Below are positions 18,146 through 27,670 of a stretch of DNA of 64,000 nt, in pieces. The stretch comes from an uncultured Dokdonia sp. (GTDB lineage Bacteria > Bacteroidota > Bacteroidia > Flavobacteriales > Flavobacteriaceae): the NCBI GenBank assembly GCA_947503305.1, contig CANNDF010000006.1, positions 62,001 through 126,000 on the forward strand. The letters are read 5' to 3'. The position numbers and the translations under genes were made by a program. The notes under the pieces were generated by a model. It was not told the DNA's origin, made no database searches, and saw only the letters and a program-made list of their open reading frames with translations. Every line of letters begins with the position of its first letter. The stretch's first letter is position 1.

Positions 18146-18886
18146 AATGACGATTAAAAGGTTTAGTAAATTGCGTGTTAGGATTCAAATCATATGGATG
18201 TGAATCATTAAAAATGTGAATTGAGATAGAATGTGTTGTTGCAAACAAACACATGGATGTTTTATTCAGATTGTTGCTTCCATACATATATAATTAAAGT
18301 TTGTATTTGACATATTTGTAACTATCTTACTAGTACCGCATGGATATAGGCGTAGTACAGATATCTCTGTATATTTCAATAAATAGGGGTATGAAGGGTT
18401 GTTTCTATGAGGCGAAACGATGAGTAGATAGTTAATCAGTCTAACTATACTAATTTTAAAATGCTTGTTTGATGAGATCGTATAAAACGTAGATTACCAA
18501 AACATGATAGCTATTATAGTTTTGATAAAAAATATCTCCATCATACAAGCACTTTAAAAACAATTAGTCTTTTTTGATTTACAAACAATTTAGTTACATG
18601 AGCATCACTTTATAGAAGTTTTTTAATCCCAAAACTCTTTAAAATTTAGCTCTTATGTAACTAGCATTGTTTCCTTAATATTCATCAAAGACTCCCCTTA
18701 AAAACAGTACTAATTTAGGATACTAGAAGGGAGAAAAAAGAAAAAGTATGCAAGCGTTATAAAAAAATATGTAAGCGTAGTATTTTAGAATGCGAGTTTG
18801 ATATACATGAAGAAAACCACTAGGATATAAGATATAAAAAGGGCTAGAAAAGGTGATTTTTTTATAGCTTTATCATAGCAAATTGT
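18146..18886. other. Long regulatory region between the LytTR gene and the RHS operon
   Basis: These 741 bp hold no gene that I can support. They contain the inverted repeat ATAGTTA-N7-TAACTAT (18428-18434 and 18442-18448) and a pair of direct repeats TATGCAAGCGT and TATGTAAGCGT spaced 21 bp apart (18747-18757 and 18768-18778). Much of the stretch would be the 5' leader or promoter of the RHS operon (minus strand). I could not place a confident -33/-7 pair. Confidence 0.5.
18747..18778. promoter_or_regulatory. Candidate LytTR-binding direct repeats
   Basis: TATGCAAGCGT and TATGTAAGCGT lie 21 bp apart, two helical turns, the usual geometry of LytTR sites (two 9-bp repeats separated by about 12 bp). 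The word TGTAAGCGTA recurs in reverse orientation at 19735-19744 in the promoter region between the regulator and kinase genes. Confidence 0.4.
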
Positions 18887-19642
18887 TTAAGACAAGCTCT
18901 TAATAACATCCATTAATTTTTGTTTGTTTCTTATCGCCACTGGGACATTATCACCTGTAGTTAGTTTGATAGTTTCTTTTTTATAAATAGACTCTATATA
19001 CTCAATATTGATAAGAACAGATCGATGCGGTTTAAAAAAACCTTTAGTATGGAATAACTGCTCATAATACTTTAATGATTTAGAAACTAAATGCTTGGCT
19101 CCTGATTTTAAATAGAAATAAGAATAATTACTATCGGCTTCAATCTTAACGATATCTTTTATATGGATATTAATATACTTCTCCCCAGAATGGATTAGAA
19201 TCTTTGTGCTCTCTTTTTGTAAAAAAGAGGATAACTGCTGAAACTTTTCAATAGAAAATATCCGTTTTCTGAATTGTATATAACGACTTATAATTTCTAT
19301 AAATTTTTCTACGACAATGGGTTTAATTACATAACTAAAAGCAAAATAATCAACGGCTTGTTTATAAAAGTCATCAAAAGCAGTGACAAAAATCACTTCA
19401 AAATCCCATTGATTCAATTGTTCAAATATTTCAAATGCTAGCCCATCTTCTAGCTTTATATCCATAAATATAAGCTCAGGTTGTGTTTTCTCTATTAGAT
19501 TAATAGCTTCTTTGGTGGACCTTGCATACCCTAGTATTTGTAATTGTTCAGGAAAATAGCGGTTAATTAATAGTGTAAGGTATTCTTGTATTTTGATGTT
19601 ATCTTCTACAATTAAAATTTTAATAGGTACTACCTGATCCAT
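18887..19642 (-). CDS. LytTR-family response regulator
   Basis: The 251-residue product has a receiver domain over 7-120, with acidic residues ED at 13-14, the phosphoacceptor Asp61 in FMDIK and Lys107 in IKP. A LytTR DNA-binding domain follows over about 148-250 (IVKIEADSNYSYFYL and FFKPHRSVLINIEYIESI are typical segments). It is divergent from the histidine kinase gene with 123 bp between them and is clearly its partner. A good Bacteroidota promoter lies directly upstream. The next operon downstream on the same strand encodes the RHS proteins, so these are candidate targets, as are the kinase and regulator genes themselves. Confidence 0.92.
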   Translation of the reverse strand: MDQVVPIKILIVEDNIKIQEYLTLLINRYFPEQLQILGYARSTKEAINLIEKTQPELIFMDIKLEDGLAFEIFEQLNQWDFEVIFVTAFDDFYKQAVDYFAFSYVIKPIVVEKFIEIISRYIQFRKRIFSIEKFQQLSSFLQKESTKILIHSGEKYINIHIKDIVKIEADSNYSYFYLKSGAKHLVSKSLKYYEQLFHTKGFFKPHRSVLINIEYIESIYKKETIKLTTGDNVPVAIRNKQKLMDVIKSLS

Positions 19643-19660
19643 ATAGCTTGTAAATTATCA

Positions 19661-19693
19661 CGAATATAATCTGCGTCTGTTTAAAAACAAAAA
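19661..19693 (-). promoter_or_regulatory. Promoter of the LytTR regulator gene
   Basis: On the minus strand TTTTTG (19693-19688), a 19-bp spacer and TATATTCG (19668-19661) fit the Bacteroidota -33/-7 pattern with one -7 mismatch. Transcription would start about 13 bp before the start codon. Confidence 0.5.
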
Positions 19694-19765
19694 TCTTTAA
19701 GAAAATCTCAAACTATGAGCAGGTAATTATATATTACGCTTACAAAACTATCTCACATTTTCGCA

Positions 19766-21655
19766 ATGAAAAAAATCATCATTATTCTAATCTGTTTCTG
19801 CCAATCATATCATGGGATTACCCAAGAAGCACTTGACCTAGATCTCACTACTACATACACTCAGAAAACATTTGATTCACTATTAACACGTAATGTAACA
19901 GTCTACCAATTAGGTCAGATTTTAAAAAATAATATAGCTCTTACGGGATGGCATCATTATTACTATCGTAAATCATATATTTCATTAAACGAAAAACATA
20001 ATAAGGACTCTGCACTATACTATGCAAATAAAGGGATAAAAGCCTTTGAACAGCTTAAAGTAAAAGATACCTTAGATTATGAAACGGCTATTAAAATCTA
20101 TTTAAACAAAGCATTGGGGTTACAGCGCTCTCAAGATTATACAAATTCCATCCAGAGTTATCAAAAAGCTTTAGACCTAGAAAAAAATTATCCATATAAA
20201 TGGAAATCCTTTTTAATTGCTGGTATTTCAGATAACCATATTGCTATGGGTAATGATAGTCTGGCAATAGCATATCGCCTTAAAACAATTAAGGACAGTG
20301 TGTATATGAGATTAGATCGTCCAGCGGTTACAACATATACACGTCTTGGTGCTCTCTATTCCGGACAAGGAAAGCCTCAAGTAGGCAAACACTATTTTTT
20401 AAAAGCACTAGAACGATCAGAACAATCTGAAACGTATAAAAATAATATTCCGAGTATTTACTTGCAACTAGCGTATACCGAGTATAGTATTACCCCTAAA
20501 AATAAAGAGTTAATTAAAGAATATCTAACCAAGGCAATTCGAACCAGAGAAAAAAAACCATCTGCCTACGAGATTGAAAATGAAGAACTAGAGCTTATAG
20601 CTGCACAAGGCATTATTCTGCTGGAAAGTAATGCACCACAACTGGGAGTAAAAAAGCTTAAGGAGGTCTTAGAAGAGTATTATCAATTAGATAAATACAC
20701 AAAATCAGTTAAGACACAAATAGAAATAATTTATAATTTTTTATCAGATTATTTTATGCGCACTTCACAACCCAAAGCCATAAATGATATGTATAAAGAA
20801 CATGTCATTTTTCTTGAAAATTTTCATAAACAGAAAACGGATGAAGACCTACAGGAACTTGAAGTTTCCTATCAAACAAAAGAAAAAGATACTGCTATTC
20901 AATCTCTTGAAGAAAATCAAGAACAACAAAAAACTATAATAAACCAACAGCAAATTATAACCTATAGCCTTATTGGGTTTATTATTCTTTTTGTAGGATT
21001 GACATTTTTATTTTGGAGACAAATAAAACTTCAGAATAAGTATGAAAGGGAAAACTTAAAACAACGTCTTTTATTATCTCAAATGAACCCTCATTTTGTG
21101 TCTAATGCATTACAATCTATCTCTTTGTTTGTAGAAAAAAAATCCATACAAACGATTCCATATATTAATAAATTGACAACATTGTTTAGACTAATCCTCA
21201 CCAATTCAAGAGAAGACTATATTGGTTTAGACGAAGAAATCCTTACGTTAGAAAGTTACCTTGATCTACAATCACAATTTTCAGAAAATTTTGATTATGA
21301 GATAACTGTAACTTCTGATATTAATATAGGATCGACGATAATCCCCCCGATGTTAATCCAACCATTTGTCGAAAATGCCATAATTCATGGACTTAACAAG
21401 CAAGAAAATGGAAAGGTGGAAGTTCAATTTTCTAAAAAAGAAGGACAGCTTATTTGTAAAATACAAGATAATGGTACAGGTTATGACGTATTGAATGTTA
21501 ATGAAAAAAAACAGTACCCATCTGTGTCAAGTAATATTGTAAAAGAACGTCTTGAAATTCTAAGAAAAAGGCATAAGACAAAATCCTATTTTACATCAAA
21601 AAGTAATGATAAGGGCACTATCGTAGATATATATATGCCCTATATATTAGATTAA
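19766..21655 (+). CDS. TPR-containing LytS-type sensor histidine kinase
   Basis: The 629-residue product starts with a signal peptide (MKKIIIILICFCQSYHGITQ), followed by tetratricopeptide-like helices over about 70-340 (SIQSYQKALDLEKNYP and later repeats), a coiled coil near 370-395 and one membrane helix at about 396-415. The kinase domain is of the His_kinase (PF06580) type: SQMNPHFVSNALQSI holds the phosphorylated His443, PPMLIQPFVENAIIHGL is the N box and QDNGTGYD the G box. The periplasmic TPR region probably senses a protein or peptide. It is divergent from the LytTR regulator gene and forms a two-component system with it. It faces the TonB receptor gene convergently. Confidence 0.9.
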   Translation: MKKIIIILICFCQSYHGITQEALDLDLTTTYTQKTFDSLLTRNVTVYQLGQILKNNIALTGWHHYYYRKSYISLNEKHNKDSALYYANKGIKAFEQLKVKDTLDYETAIKIYLNKALGLQRSQDYTNSIQSYQKALDLEKNYPYKWKSFLIAGISDNHIAMGNDSLAIAYRLKTIKDSVYMRLDRPAVTTYTRLGALYSGQGKPQVGKHYFLKALERSEQSETYKNNIPSIYLQLAYTEYSITPKNKELIKEYLTKAIRTREKKPSAYEIENEELELIAAQGIILLESNAPQLGVKKLKEVLEEYYQLDKYTKSVKTQIEIIYNFLSDYFMRTSQPKAINDMYKEHVIFLENFHKQKTDEDLQELEVSYQTKEKDTAIQSLEENQEQQKTIINQQQIITYSLIGFIILFVGLTFLFWRQIKLQNKYERENLKQRLLLSQMNPHFVSNALQSISLFVEKKSIQTIPYINKLTTLFRLILTNSREDYIGLDEEILTLESYLDLQSQFSENFDYEITVTSDINIGSTIIPPMLIQPFVENAIIHGLNKQENGKVEVQFSKKEGQLICKIQDNGTGYDVLNVNEKKQYPSVSSNIVKERLEILRKRHKTKSYFTSKSNDKGTIVDIYMPYILD

Positions 21656-21689
21656 AAAAATAAGAACATTATAATTATCTTCATAATGA

Positions 21690-21711
21690 GTACGCTTTCG
21701 CGAAAGCGTAC
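21690..21711. repeat. Dispersed palindrome copy 2 (intergenic, 22 bp perfect)
   Basis: The core GCTTTCGCGAAAGC is extended to 22 bp by GTAC at each side. It lies between the convergent kinase and TonB receptor genes, where it could also act as a hairpin at the transcript ends. Confidence 0.85.
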
Positions 21712-21842
21712 AATACCTGTTTATTATACATTAAGCAAATTGATTTTATTTTTTTGTATTCACTAGTATTACAAATTCATTAATACATATAGAATTCGAA
21801 ATTCATATTTAAAATCAATTCTTTTGCTATCTATATTGTTGA

Positions 21843-24209
21843 TTAAAAATCGATTACTATCCCCAAACTTGGTATAATTTGAGATGTGTCTGTATCAATT
21901 TGAATAAGGCTCTGAGGCTCTGTGATATCCCCAGATGAATTGCGTGCTAGGCCAAATTGCGGTGTTTGTGGAATCTCTTGTGCAAGTACATTTTGTGCTT
22001 CACCAAAAATGTTTAACGACCAATTTTCAAAATTCCATTTCTTATCTATTCTAAGGTCTAACTGACTAAATATGTCCAGATCTTCCTCACCTAATCGGGT
22101 GTAATCTAGTATAATTTCGGGGTAGGTGTTTAAAGTAGCTTCTTGGTCTGTAGGTACAAACGGTGTATTACCAGCAAAACGATATCGAGTACTTATTTCC
22201 CAATTTTTAGGTAGTTTATAACCACCCACAAAGGAAATTAAGTGCCTGCTGTCCCAAACAGATGAGATAAATTCATTCCTGTCAAATCCAGTGAATTCAC
22301 TAAAGAACCAGGTGTATGAAAATATCCCAAAAAAGTTATTGGTTAGTTTTTGTTGGAATTGAAATTCAAGCCCATAACTTCTGCCTCTTCCTACAGTTTG
22401 AATTTCTTCACTACCTAGTATTTCAAAATCGGCCCCTTTATTTGCCAAAGAAACTCTATCCAATACCGAAACTGGATAATCATCATATGCCTTATAAAAC
22501 CCTTCTAAAGAAAAACTAGCTGATGGATTTAAAAAGTATTCAAGCCCTAAAACATAGTGATCACTCCTAGTATAATCTACATTGTTATTAATTAGTTCAT
22601 TCTGATTATTTCTGAAGCCTAGAATGGTATAAGGAGGTAATTTATAATAACTTCCGATAGTTGCATTAAGACTCCAATTCTCAGTAACCTCATAAGAAAT
22701 TGCGGCTCTAGGTGAAAAAGTGTCTAATAGGTTAGAATTATCCAAAAATGTATCATCATCAACCCTAAACCCAAAAGAAACATCTAGTTTATCTTCAAAA
22801 AATGAATTAGTAATATTTGCAAATAATCCATATTTTATAAAATCAATTTCGGTGTTAAAAAATTGATTGTCAGTCTGATTTGTAGTAATATTTCTATAAT
22901 CTGAATACTGTGTGTTAAACCCTGAAAAGAATTTCCAGTCTCCAAAGAATTTTGTGAGTTCGTATCTTATTTTAGTTTCAGATTCGTTAGCATCATTACT
23001 AAATAGGATACCTTCTTCATTTTCTGGATCATTAAACCTTGTAAATTCATTAATGAGCGTGTTGTTGCTAATAGTTGTTTGCATAAAGCCAGAACCATCT
23101 TTAAACCTATTTTTCCAAGTTAAACCGATGGCGTTGGTACGTTGGTTAATAAAAGGAGCTTGATCTAGTAATGATTGCTGTTCTTCATCAAAATCGTCAG
23201 GTGCCTCAACAGAAAAATCATCGATAGATCCCAACCCTAAAAAAGTAATAGTGTTGTACTCATTGATTTGATGATTAATTTTGTATTGATAGTCCCAATA
23301 GTTAGGTCTAAAAGGTAATCCAATGGCATCAAATAAGAATTGCAAGTAACTCCGACGAACTGATGCTAGAAAAGTAGTTTTTGATTCTTTTTTTTGCTTT
23401 TTAAATAATGGGCCTTCCAAAGTAATGGCCGCTTCACTTGCACTTACTCTAAAATTTCCTGTGAAATCACGAGGATTGCCAGTACGTTGTGAAAATTGTA
23501 AAACCCCAGAAAGTGGATTGTCATACTGGGAGCCAAAAGCAGAACTTGATAGAGTGACATCACTTATAAAAGATACATTTATCATTCCAACGGGTCCACC
23601 TGCACTACCTTGAGTAGAAAAGTGATTGATATTTGGCACTTCCATTCCATCTAAATAATATACAGTTTCATTGGGTGCTCCACCACGTATTATTAAGTCA
23701 TTTCTAAACCCACCTATGGATGGTGAGACTCCAGGAAGGGTTTGAGCAACTTGAACTACGTCATTATTACTGCCTGGATAATTGGCAACCTCTGCAGCAC
23801 TAAGTGATTGTACTGAGAGAGGGGTTTCACGTGGGCGACTTATCTTATCTGTATTGGTTATTATAACTTCATCGAGGGATGCCATAGATTCTTTTAAAAC
23901 AAAGTCATAGGAAATATTACCTTTTGATTTGATTATGATATTAAACTTTGTTTGGGTTTCATAACTTACATAACTCGCAATTAAATTATAGGAGCCTGTT
24001 GGGGCATTTTGTATAATGTAATTTCCATCAAAATCGGTACTAGCTCCTACTTGAGATCCTTCTAGGTAAACAGATGCTCCTGGAATTGGAGTCCCAGCTT
24101 CATCCTTAACAGATCCGTAAATTTCACCAGTAGTTTGGGCATTGTATACTTGTATAGTTATTGCCAAAAATAGTGTTAACATTAGCTCTTTTTTTAGATT
24201 TCTTTTCAT
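21843..24209 (-). CDS. TonB-dependent outer-membrane receptor with carboxypeptidase-regulatory-like domain
   Basis: The 788-residue product begins with a signal peptide (MKRNLKKELMLTLFLAITIQ, cleavage near VYNAQ). A CarboxypepD_reg-like domain follows over about 27-110 (GSVKDEAGTPIPGASVYLEG, FDGNYIIQNAP), then DEVIITN as a possible TonB-contact segment, a plug domain over about 125-250 (PGVSPSIGGFRNDLIIRGG, YYLDGMEVPNINHF) and a 22-strand-type barrel ending in the aromatic residue of SLGIVIDF. It is not of the SusC type and no SusD is beside it. The ligand is unknown. It is divergent from a sigma-54 activator gene, and a sigma-54 promoter match lies 128 bp upstream, so its expression is likely switched on by that activator. 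Confidence 0.9.
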   Translation of the reverse strand: MKRNLKKELMLTLFLAITIQVYNAQTTGEIYGSVKDEAGTPIPGASVYLEGSQVGASTDFDGNYIIQNAPTGSYNLIASYVSYETQTKFNIIIKSKGNISYDFVLKESMASLDEVIITNTDKISRPRETPLSVQSLSAAEVANYPGSNNDVVQVAQTLPGVSPSIGGFRNDLIIRGGAPNETVYYLDGMEVPNINHFSTQGSAGGPVGMINVSFISDVTLSSSAFGSQYDNPLSGVLQFSQRTGNPRDFTGNFRVSASEAAITLEGPLFKKQKKESKTTFLASVRRSYLQFLFDAIGLPFRPNYWDYQYKINHQINEYNTITFLGLGSIDDFSVEAPDDFDEEQQSLLDQAPFINQRTNAIGLTWKNRFKDGSGFMQTTISNNTLINEFTRFNDPENEEGILFSNDANESETKIRYELTKFFGDWKFFSGFNTQYSDYRNITTNQTDNQFFNTEIDFIKYGLFANITNSFFEDKLDVSFGFRVDDDTFLDNSNLLDTFSPRAAISYEVTENWSLNATIGSYYKLPPYTILGFRNNQNELINNNVDYTRSDHYVLGLEYFLNPSASFSLEGFYKAYDDYPVSVLDRVSLANKGADFEILGSEEIQTVGRGRSYGLEFQFQQKLTNNFFGIFSYTWFFSEFTGFDRNEFISSVWDSRHLISFVGGYKLPKNWEISTRYRFAGNTPFVPTDQEATLNTYPEIILDYTRLGEEDLDIFSQLDLRIDKKWNFENWSLNIFGEAQNVLAQEIPQTPQFGLARNSSGDITEPQSLIQIDTDTSQIIPSLGIVIDF

Positions 24210-24243
24210 TTGTTATCGTGTGTTAGCTTTTAGAATTTTAGAC

Positions 24244-24317
24244 CTATTTTAAAATAGTGATATCTCTGTATGGTGAATTATTTAAAACAAAAATCCATTG
24301 AAAAAATGGAATTTTGT
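24244..24317. promoter_or_regulatory. Palindromes in the leader of the TonB receptor gene
   Basis: A perfect 14-bp palindrome CTATTTTAAAATAG (24244-24257) and a hairpin ACAAAAATCCAT/ATGGAATTTTGT (24287-24298 with 24306-24317, one mismatch) lie between the predicted sigma-54 promoter and the receptor gene. They may be protein-binding sites or leader RNA structures. Confidence 0.4.
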
Positions 24318-24336
24318 TTAATTATTTATTATATAT

Positions 24337-24353
24337 TGCTAAAGTGATGCCAA
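24337..24353 (-). promoter_or_regulatory. Sigma-54 (-24/-12) promoter candidate for the TonB receptor gene
   Basis: On the minus strand TTGGCATCACTTTAGCA matches the sigma-54 consensus TGGCAC-N5-TTGC: GG and GC are exactly spaced, and only the C at the sixth position and one T of the -12 box differ. It lies 128 bp upstream of the receptor and beside the divergent sigma-54 activator gene. Confidence 0.6.
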
Positions 24354-24491
24354 GACGATTTTTGTATAAAAAAATTATTTAAATAATTGATATTTAGTGT
24401 CTTAAAATTAATTTTTATTTAGATTTAAAATACTAAAAACCCCAATAATTGTGTATAAACAAAAAACACAACCCAATAATAAGGTTTTAAA

Positions 24492-26579
24492 ATGAATGTA
24501 AAAGACTATAAACTTCTTTTAGATATTAATATAGCATTATCTAAAACTCAAACCCGAAAAGAATTGATTCGTTTAATTTTTGAAGAGGTAAGCAAGGCTT
24601 TTACATTTGATTGCCCTGGACTCTTTACGATAGATGAACATAATGAGTATCATACAGAGTTATCTGATGGGAACAGTGTGATGGATCCAGTTAACAGGTA
24701 TGTTTATGAACATATGGACGGAAGTAGCTATCCTCATAAAAATAGTGCTATCGAATACTGGGCTGGTTTAAAGAAACCTAAAATTTTCAACCTTCTGGAT
24801 CTACACAAAAATATCGCCACACATCCTCACTTTCCACATATGTTAGATGCAGGACTTGTCACAGTTATGGCCGGGGCATTAGTAAATGAAGGACATAGCA
24901 TTGGTATATTGTGCCTTAGTAGTAAAGATCCAAATGCTTATAAAAAAGAAGACATTTCTAGGTTTCAAGCAATTTGTAATCAATTGGCTATTGCAGTGGG
25001 GCATATTCAGTCTAAAGATAAAATTCAACTCAATGATTGGATAAATACTACTCAGTTAGAAATTATTGATGCTTTTCATAATGAGAGTTCATGGGAAAAT
25101 AGGCTTATTAGAGTCGCAAAATCTTTAAGAAATGGAATTCCATTTGATACTGTCACTTTTAGTATGATGGGCGACCGATTTAAAGAAGTGAATTATGGGG
25201 TTCAAAAAATAGGGCTTGATGAATTTAGAGCGATATCTATAGAATCTTTTTTGAAAATGACTGACTTAGATGAAGAAGTTTTTAAAGAATATCTATTAGA
25301 TAATGCAAGTAATACCCCGACTATTTCCAATTATAAAAAATATAAAAAAGAGCTAGAAAATCAGAAAGTTAAACAGAAAATTAATAGAATGTTTCAAATT
25401 CAAAGTAGTCTGACTTTTATGCTTGAAGTAAATTCCGAAAGATTCTATATTGGTTTTTATAGTAAAGAGAAAAATCCCTTTCAACAAAGACACATAACTT
25501 TATTTGATAGCCTGCAATCTACCTTAATTCAGTCATTAGAAAAATCCTTGCTTTTTAATGAAGTTGTTCGATTAAATAAACTCTTGACGGAGGAAAAGAC
25601 CTATTTGAAGGAACAAGTAAATAAAAGCTATCATACATCAAAAGTGATAGGTGAAAGTCTTTCTATGCAACACGTTTTTGATAAAGTAAATTTGGTCAAA
25701 AATACAGATACAAATATTCTCATTTTAGGTGAAACTGGAACAGGAAAGGAGGTGGTAGCAAGAGTACTTCATGAACAATCATTAAGAAGAGAAAAACCTT
25801 TAATAAAAGTCAATTGTGCTTCCTTACCAAAAGAATTAATAGAGTCAGAATTATTTGGTCATGAAAAAGGTGCTTTTACTGGAGCACTACAACAACGTAT
25901 AGGGAAATTTGAACTAGCAAGTGGAGGAACTTTGTTCTTAGATGAAATAGGTGAATTGCCTATTGAGCTTCAACCCAAATTACTTAGAGCAATACAAGAA
26001 AAAGAAATTGAACGGCTTGGAGGGCATAATACTATAAAAGTCAGTGCTAGAATAATTGCAGCTACTAATATAAATTTACTTGAAGCGGTTGAGAATGGAA
26101 GTTTTAGAGCAGACTTATATTTTAGATTAAGTGTATTTCCTATTACTCTTCCACCATTGAGAGAAAGAGGTCAGGATATTGAGTTGATGACCAATCATTT
26201 TGTTGAAGTGTTTAGTCAAAAGTTTGGGAAAGAGGGGGTGTATGTTAATAAATCAGTACAACATCTATTAAATAGTTATGAATGGCCAGGTAACGTGAGG
26301 GAGTTGTCTAATGTTATAGAGAGGTCTGTGCTTCTTACAGATAATAAATCTTTAAAATTAGCAATGTCACAAAAAACAAAAAGAACAAATACAAATTCTG
26401 TTTTTGAGTTCAAAACATTGCAGGATGCTGAAACAGAATTACTACTTCAAACACTTATTAGATGTAATGGCAAAGTTAGAGGGAAAGACGGGGCAGCAGA
26501 AAAATTAGATATACCGCCATCAACCTTAGAATACAGAATGAAAAGGGCAGGAATTACAAGGCAAATGGCTTTAGAATAG
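24492..26579 (+). CDS. GAF-domain sigma-54-dependent transcriptional activator
   Basis: The 695-residue product has an N-terminal GAF-like sensor domain (about 1-170), a second divergent sensor region (about 185-350), a linker, the AAA+ sigma-54 interaction domain (about 385-620) and a Fis-type HTH (about 640-695). The AAA+ domain shows Walker A GETGTGK (413-419), the sigma-54 contact loop GAFTGA (460-465), Walker [11 protein letters not shown] and the arginine-finger region [14 protein letters not shown]. The C terminus [25 protein letters not shown] is the FhlA-like HTH. GAF sensing implies a small-molecule or redox signal rather than phosphorylation. The TonB receptor gene, divergent and preceded by a sigma-54 promoter match, is the most obvious target. 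Confidence 0.92.
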   Translation: MNVKDYKLLLDINIALSKTQTRKELIRLIFEEVSKAFTFDCPGLFTIDEHNEYHTELSDGNSVMDPVNRYVYEHMDGSSYPHKNSAIEYWAGLKKPKIFNLLDLHKNIATHPHFPHMLDAGLVTVMAGALVNEGHSIGILCLSSKDPNAYKKEDISRFQAICNQLAIAVGHIQSKDKIQLNDWINTTQLEIIDAFHNESSWENRLIRVAKSLRNGIPFDTVTFSMMGDRFKEVNYGVQKIGLDEFRAISIESFLKMTDLDEEVFKEYLLDNASNTPTISNYKKYKKELENQKVKQKINRMFQIQSSLTFMLEVNSERFYIGFYSKEKNPFQQRHITLFDSLQSTLIQSLEKSLLFNEVVRLNKLLTEEKTYLKEQVNKSYHTSKVIGESLSMQHVFDKVNLVKNTDTNILILGETGTGKEVVARVLHEQSLRREKPLIKVNCASLPKELIESELFGHEKGAFTGALQQRIGKFELASGGTLFLDEIGELPIELQPKLLRAIQEKEIERLGGHNTIKVSARIIAATNINLLEAVENGSFRADLYFRLSVFPITLPPLRERGQDIELMTNHFVEVFSQKFGKEGVYVNKSVQHLLNSYEWPGNVRELSNVIERSVLLTDNKSLKLAMSQKTKRTNTNSVFEFKTLQDAETELLLQTLIRCNGKVRGKDGAAEKLDIPPSTLEYRMKRAGITRQMALE

Positions 26580-26658
26580 AGAAAAGAATGAAACCATTTT
26601 ATTTTTTATAGTATGTTATAAAACAGATTTTAAAAGGGTATTAATTTTTTTATTTTAT

Positions 26659-26695
26659 GTTAGAAATACATAACTTTGTGTTAGAAATAAATAAC
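26659..26695 (+). promoter_or_regulatory. Promoter flanked by two 16-bp direct repeats at 21-bp spacing
   Basis: GTTAGAAATACATAAC (26659-26674) and GTTAGAAATAAATAAC (26680-26695) differ at one base and are 21 bp apart. The -7 match TAACTTTG (26671-26678) sits across their junction. They end 10 bp before the DUF2178-like gene and are a likely operator for the XRE protein encoded second in this operon. Confidence 0.55.
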
Positions 26696-26705
26696 ATATA
26701 ATAAA

Positions 26706-27110
26706 ATGATTAAAAACAAAAAAATGACTTTATTCCCAATTTTAGGGATAATAGCGCTCTGTATCTTTTGGATATATAAAACAAACAAAACATTTGATAT
26801 AGTAGCATATAGTATTATAGGGATGCTACTTTTAATTATCTCAATTAGTATATATTTTAAAATTAAAAGCTATAAGAGTATTGCATCTGGTTTAAATGCT
26901 GAAGATGAATATTCAAAAAGGGTAAAAGAAAAAGCAGCTTCAAGAGCGTATCATATGTCTATTTATATGTGGGTAATTGTAGTATTGTTTCTTATAGAAA
27001 TACAACCCAGGGAGAAAATAATTATAGGGCTAGGAATTATTGGAATGGGAGTTATTTATTTTATTAATTGGATGTATCTTTCCAAAAATGGAATCCCGGA
27101 TGAAGACTAG
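26706..27110 (+). CDS. Small membrane protein, DUF2178-like
   Basis: The 134-residue product has four hydrophobic helices (about 8-25, 33-52, 86-100 and 104-122) with the polar loop [18 protein letters not shown] between the second and third. This arrangement, and the pairing with a short XRE repressor, is typical of the DUF2178 type of membrane proteins of unknown function. A second ATG six codons downstream is an alternative start. It overlaps the following XRE gene by 11 bp, so the two are translationally coupled. Confidence 0.75.
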   Translation: MIKNKKMTLFPILGIIALCIFWIYKTNKTFDIVAYSIIGMLLLIISISIYFKIKSYKSIASGLNAEDEYSKRVKEKAASRAYHMSIYMWVIVVLFLIEIQPREKIIIGLGIIGMGVIYFINWMYLSKNGIPDED

Positions 27111-27291
27111 AATTAAGGAGTTGCGAGCTAGAGATAATCTAACTCAAGTAGAGCTTGCAAAAAGGGTGGGGGTCCGAAGAGAGACAATTGTCTTTCTTGA
27201 AAAAGGAAAGTATAATCCGTCCCTTAAACTAGCATACGATATTTCCAAGGTATTTAATATAAAGATAGAGGAAGTATTTATACTTGAATAG
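27100..27291 (+). CDS. Short XRE-family transcriptional regulator
   Basis: The start chosen is the ATG at 27100, giving a 63-residue protein [20 protein letters not shown]... that is one complete HTH_3 domain ([20 protein letters not shown] is the HTH). The frame is open upstream with other possible starts, but these lie inside the membrane-protein gene and add no domain. Small regulators of this class (YozG-like) repress their own operon with a membrane partner. The direct repeats at 26659 are the likely binding site. Confidence 0.85.
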   Translation: MKTRIKELRARDNLTQVELAKRVGVRRETIVFLEKGKYNPSLKLAYDISKVFNIKIEEVFILE

Positions 27292-27327
27292 TAAGGGATA
27301 GCATCTATTAGTAATAATAATTTAAGA

Positions 27328-27363
27328 ACATATCGATAAAATTCGATATGTTTTTTATTTTTG
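27328..27363 (+). promoter_or_regulatory. Operator and promoter of the ArsR/oxidoreductase operon
   Basis: ACATATCGA (27328-27336) and TCGATATGT (27343-27351) are perfect 9-bp inverted arms with a 6-nt spacer, immediately before the -7 match TATTTTTG (27356-27363). The arms cover the expected -33 region, so a bound regulator would block the promoter. The start codon is only 4 bp beyond the -7 box, which implies a leaderless or nearly leaderless mRNA. Confidence 0.6.
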
Positions 27364-27367
27364 CAGC

Positions 27368-27670
27368 ATGGATATCTTAAAAATTAATAAAGCACTTTCC
27401 AATAAAACGAGATTAGAAATAATACAGTGGTTAAAAGAACCAGAAAAGTATTTTGACCCACATTTGGATTTAGGGCATTTTAGAGATGGTGTATGTGTAC
27501 AGCATATTAGAAAAAAAGTAGGCCTATCACAATCTACGATTTCACATTACCTTTCGATAATGCAAAAAGCAAATTTGGTGATTCCTACCCGTCATGGAAA
27601 ATGGACGTACTATAAACGTAATGAAGAGACAATAGCTAGCTATACAGACCAAATAAGAAACGTGTTATGA
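27368..27670 (+). CDS. ArsR-family winged-helix transcriptional regulator
   Basis: The 100-residue product is a single winged HTH domain: ALSNKTRLEIIQWLKEP at the start, then the recognition helix in VGLSQSTISHYLSIMQKANL, and the wing GKWTYYKRNE. No CxC metal motif of ArsR/SmtB is present; one cysteine (Cys44, GVCVQH) sits just before the HTH and might sense redox or electrophiles. The stop overlaps the start of the oxidoreductase gene (ATGA). A palindromic operator directly upstream indicates autoregulation. Confidence 0.88.
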   Translation: MDILKINKALSNKTRLEIIQWLKEPEKYFDPHLDLGHFRDGVCVQHIRKKVGLSQSTISHYLSIMQKANLVIPTRHGKWTYYKRNEETIASYTDQIRNVL

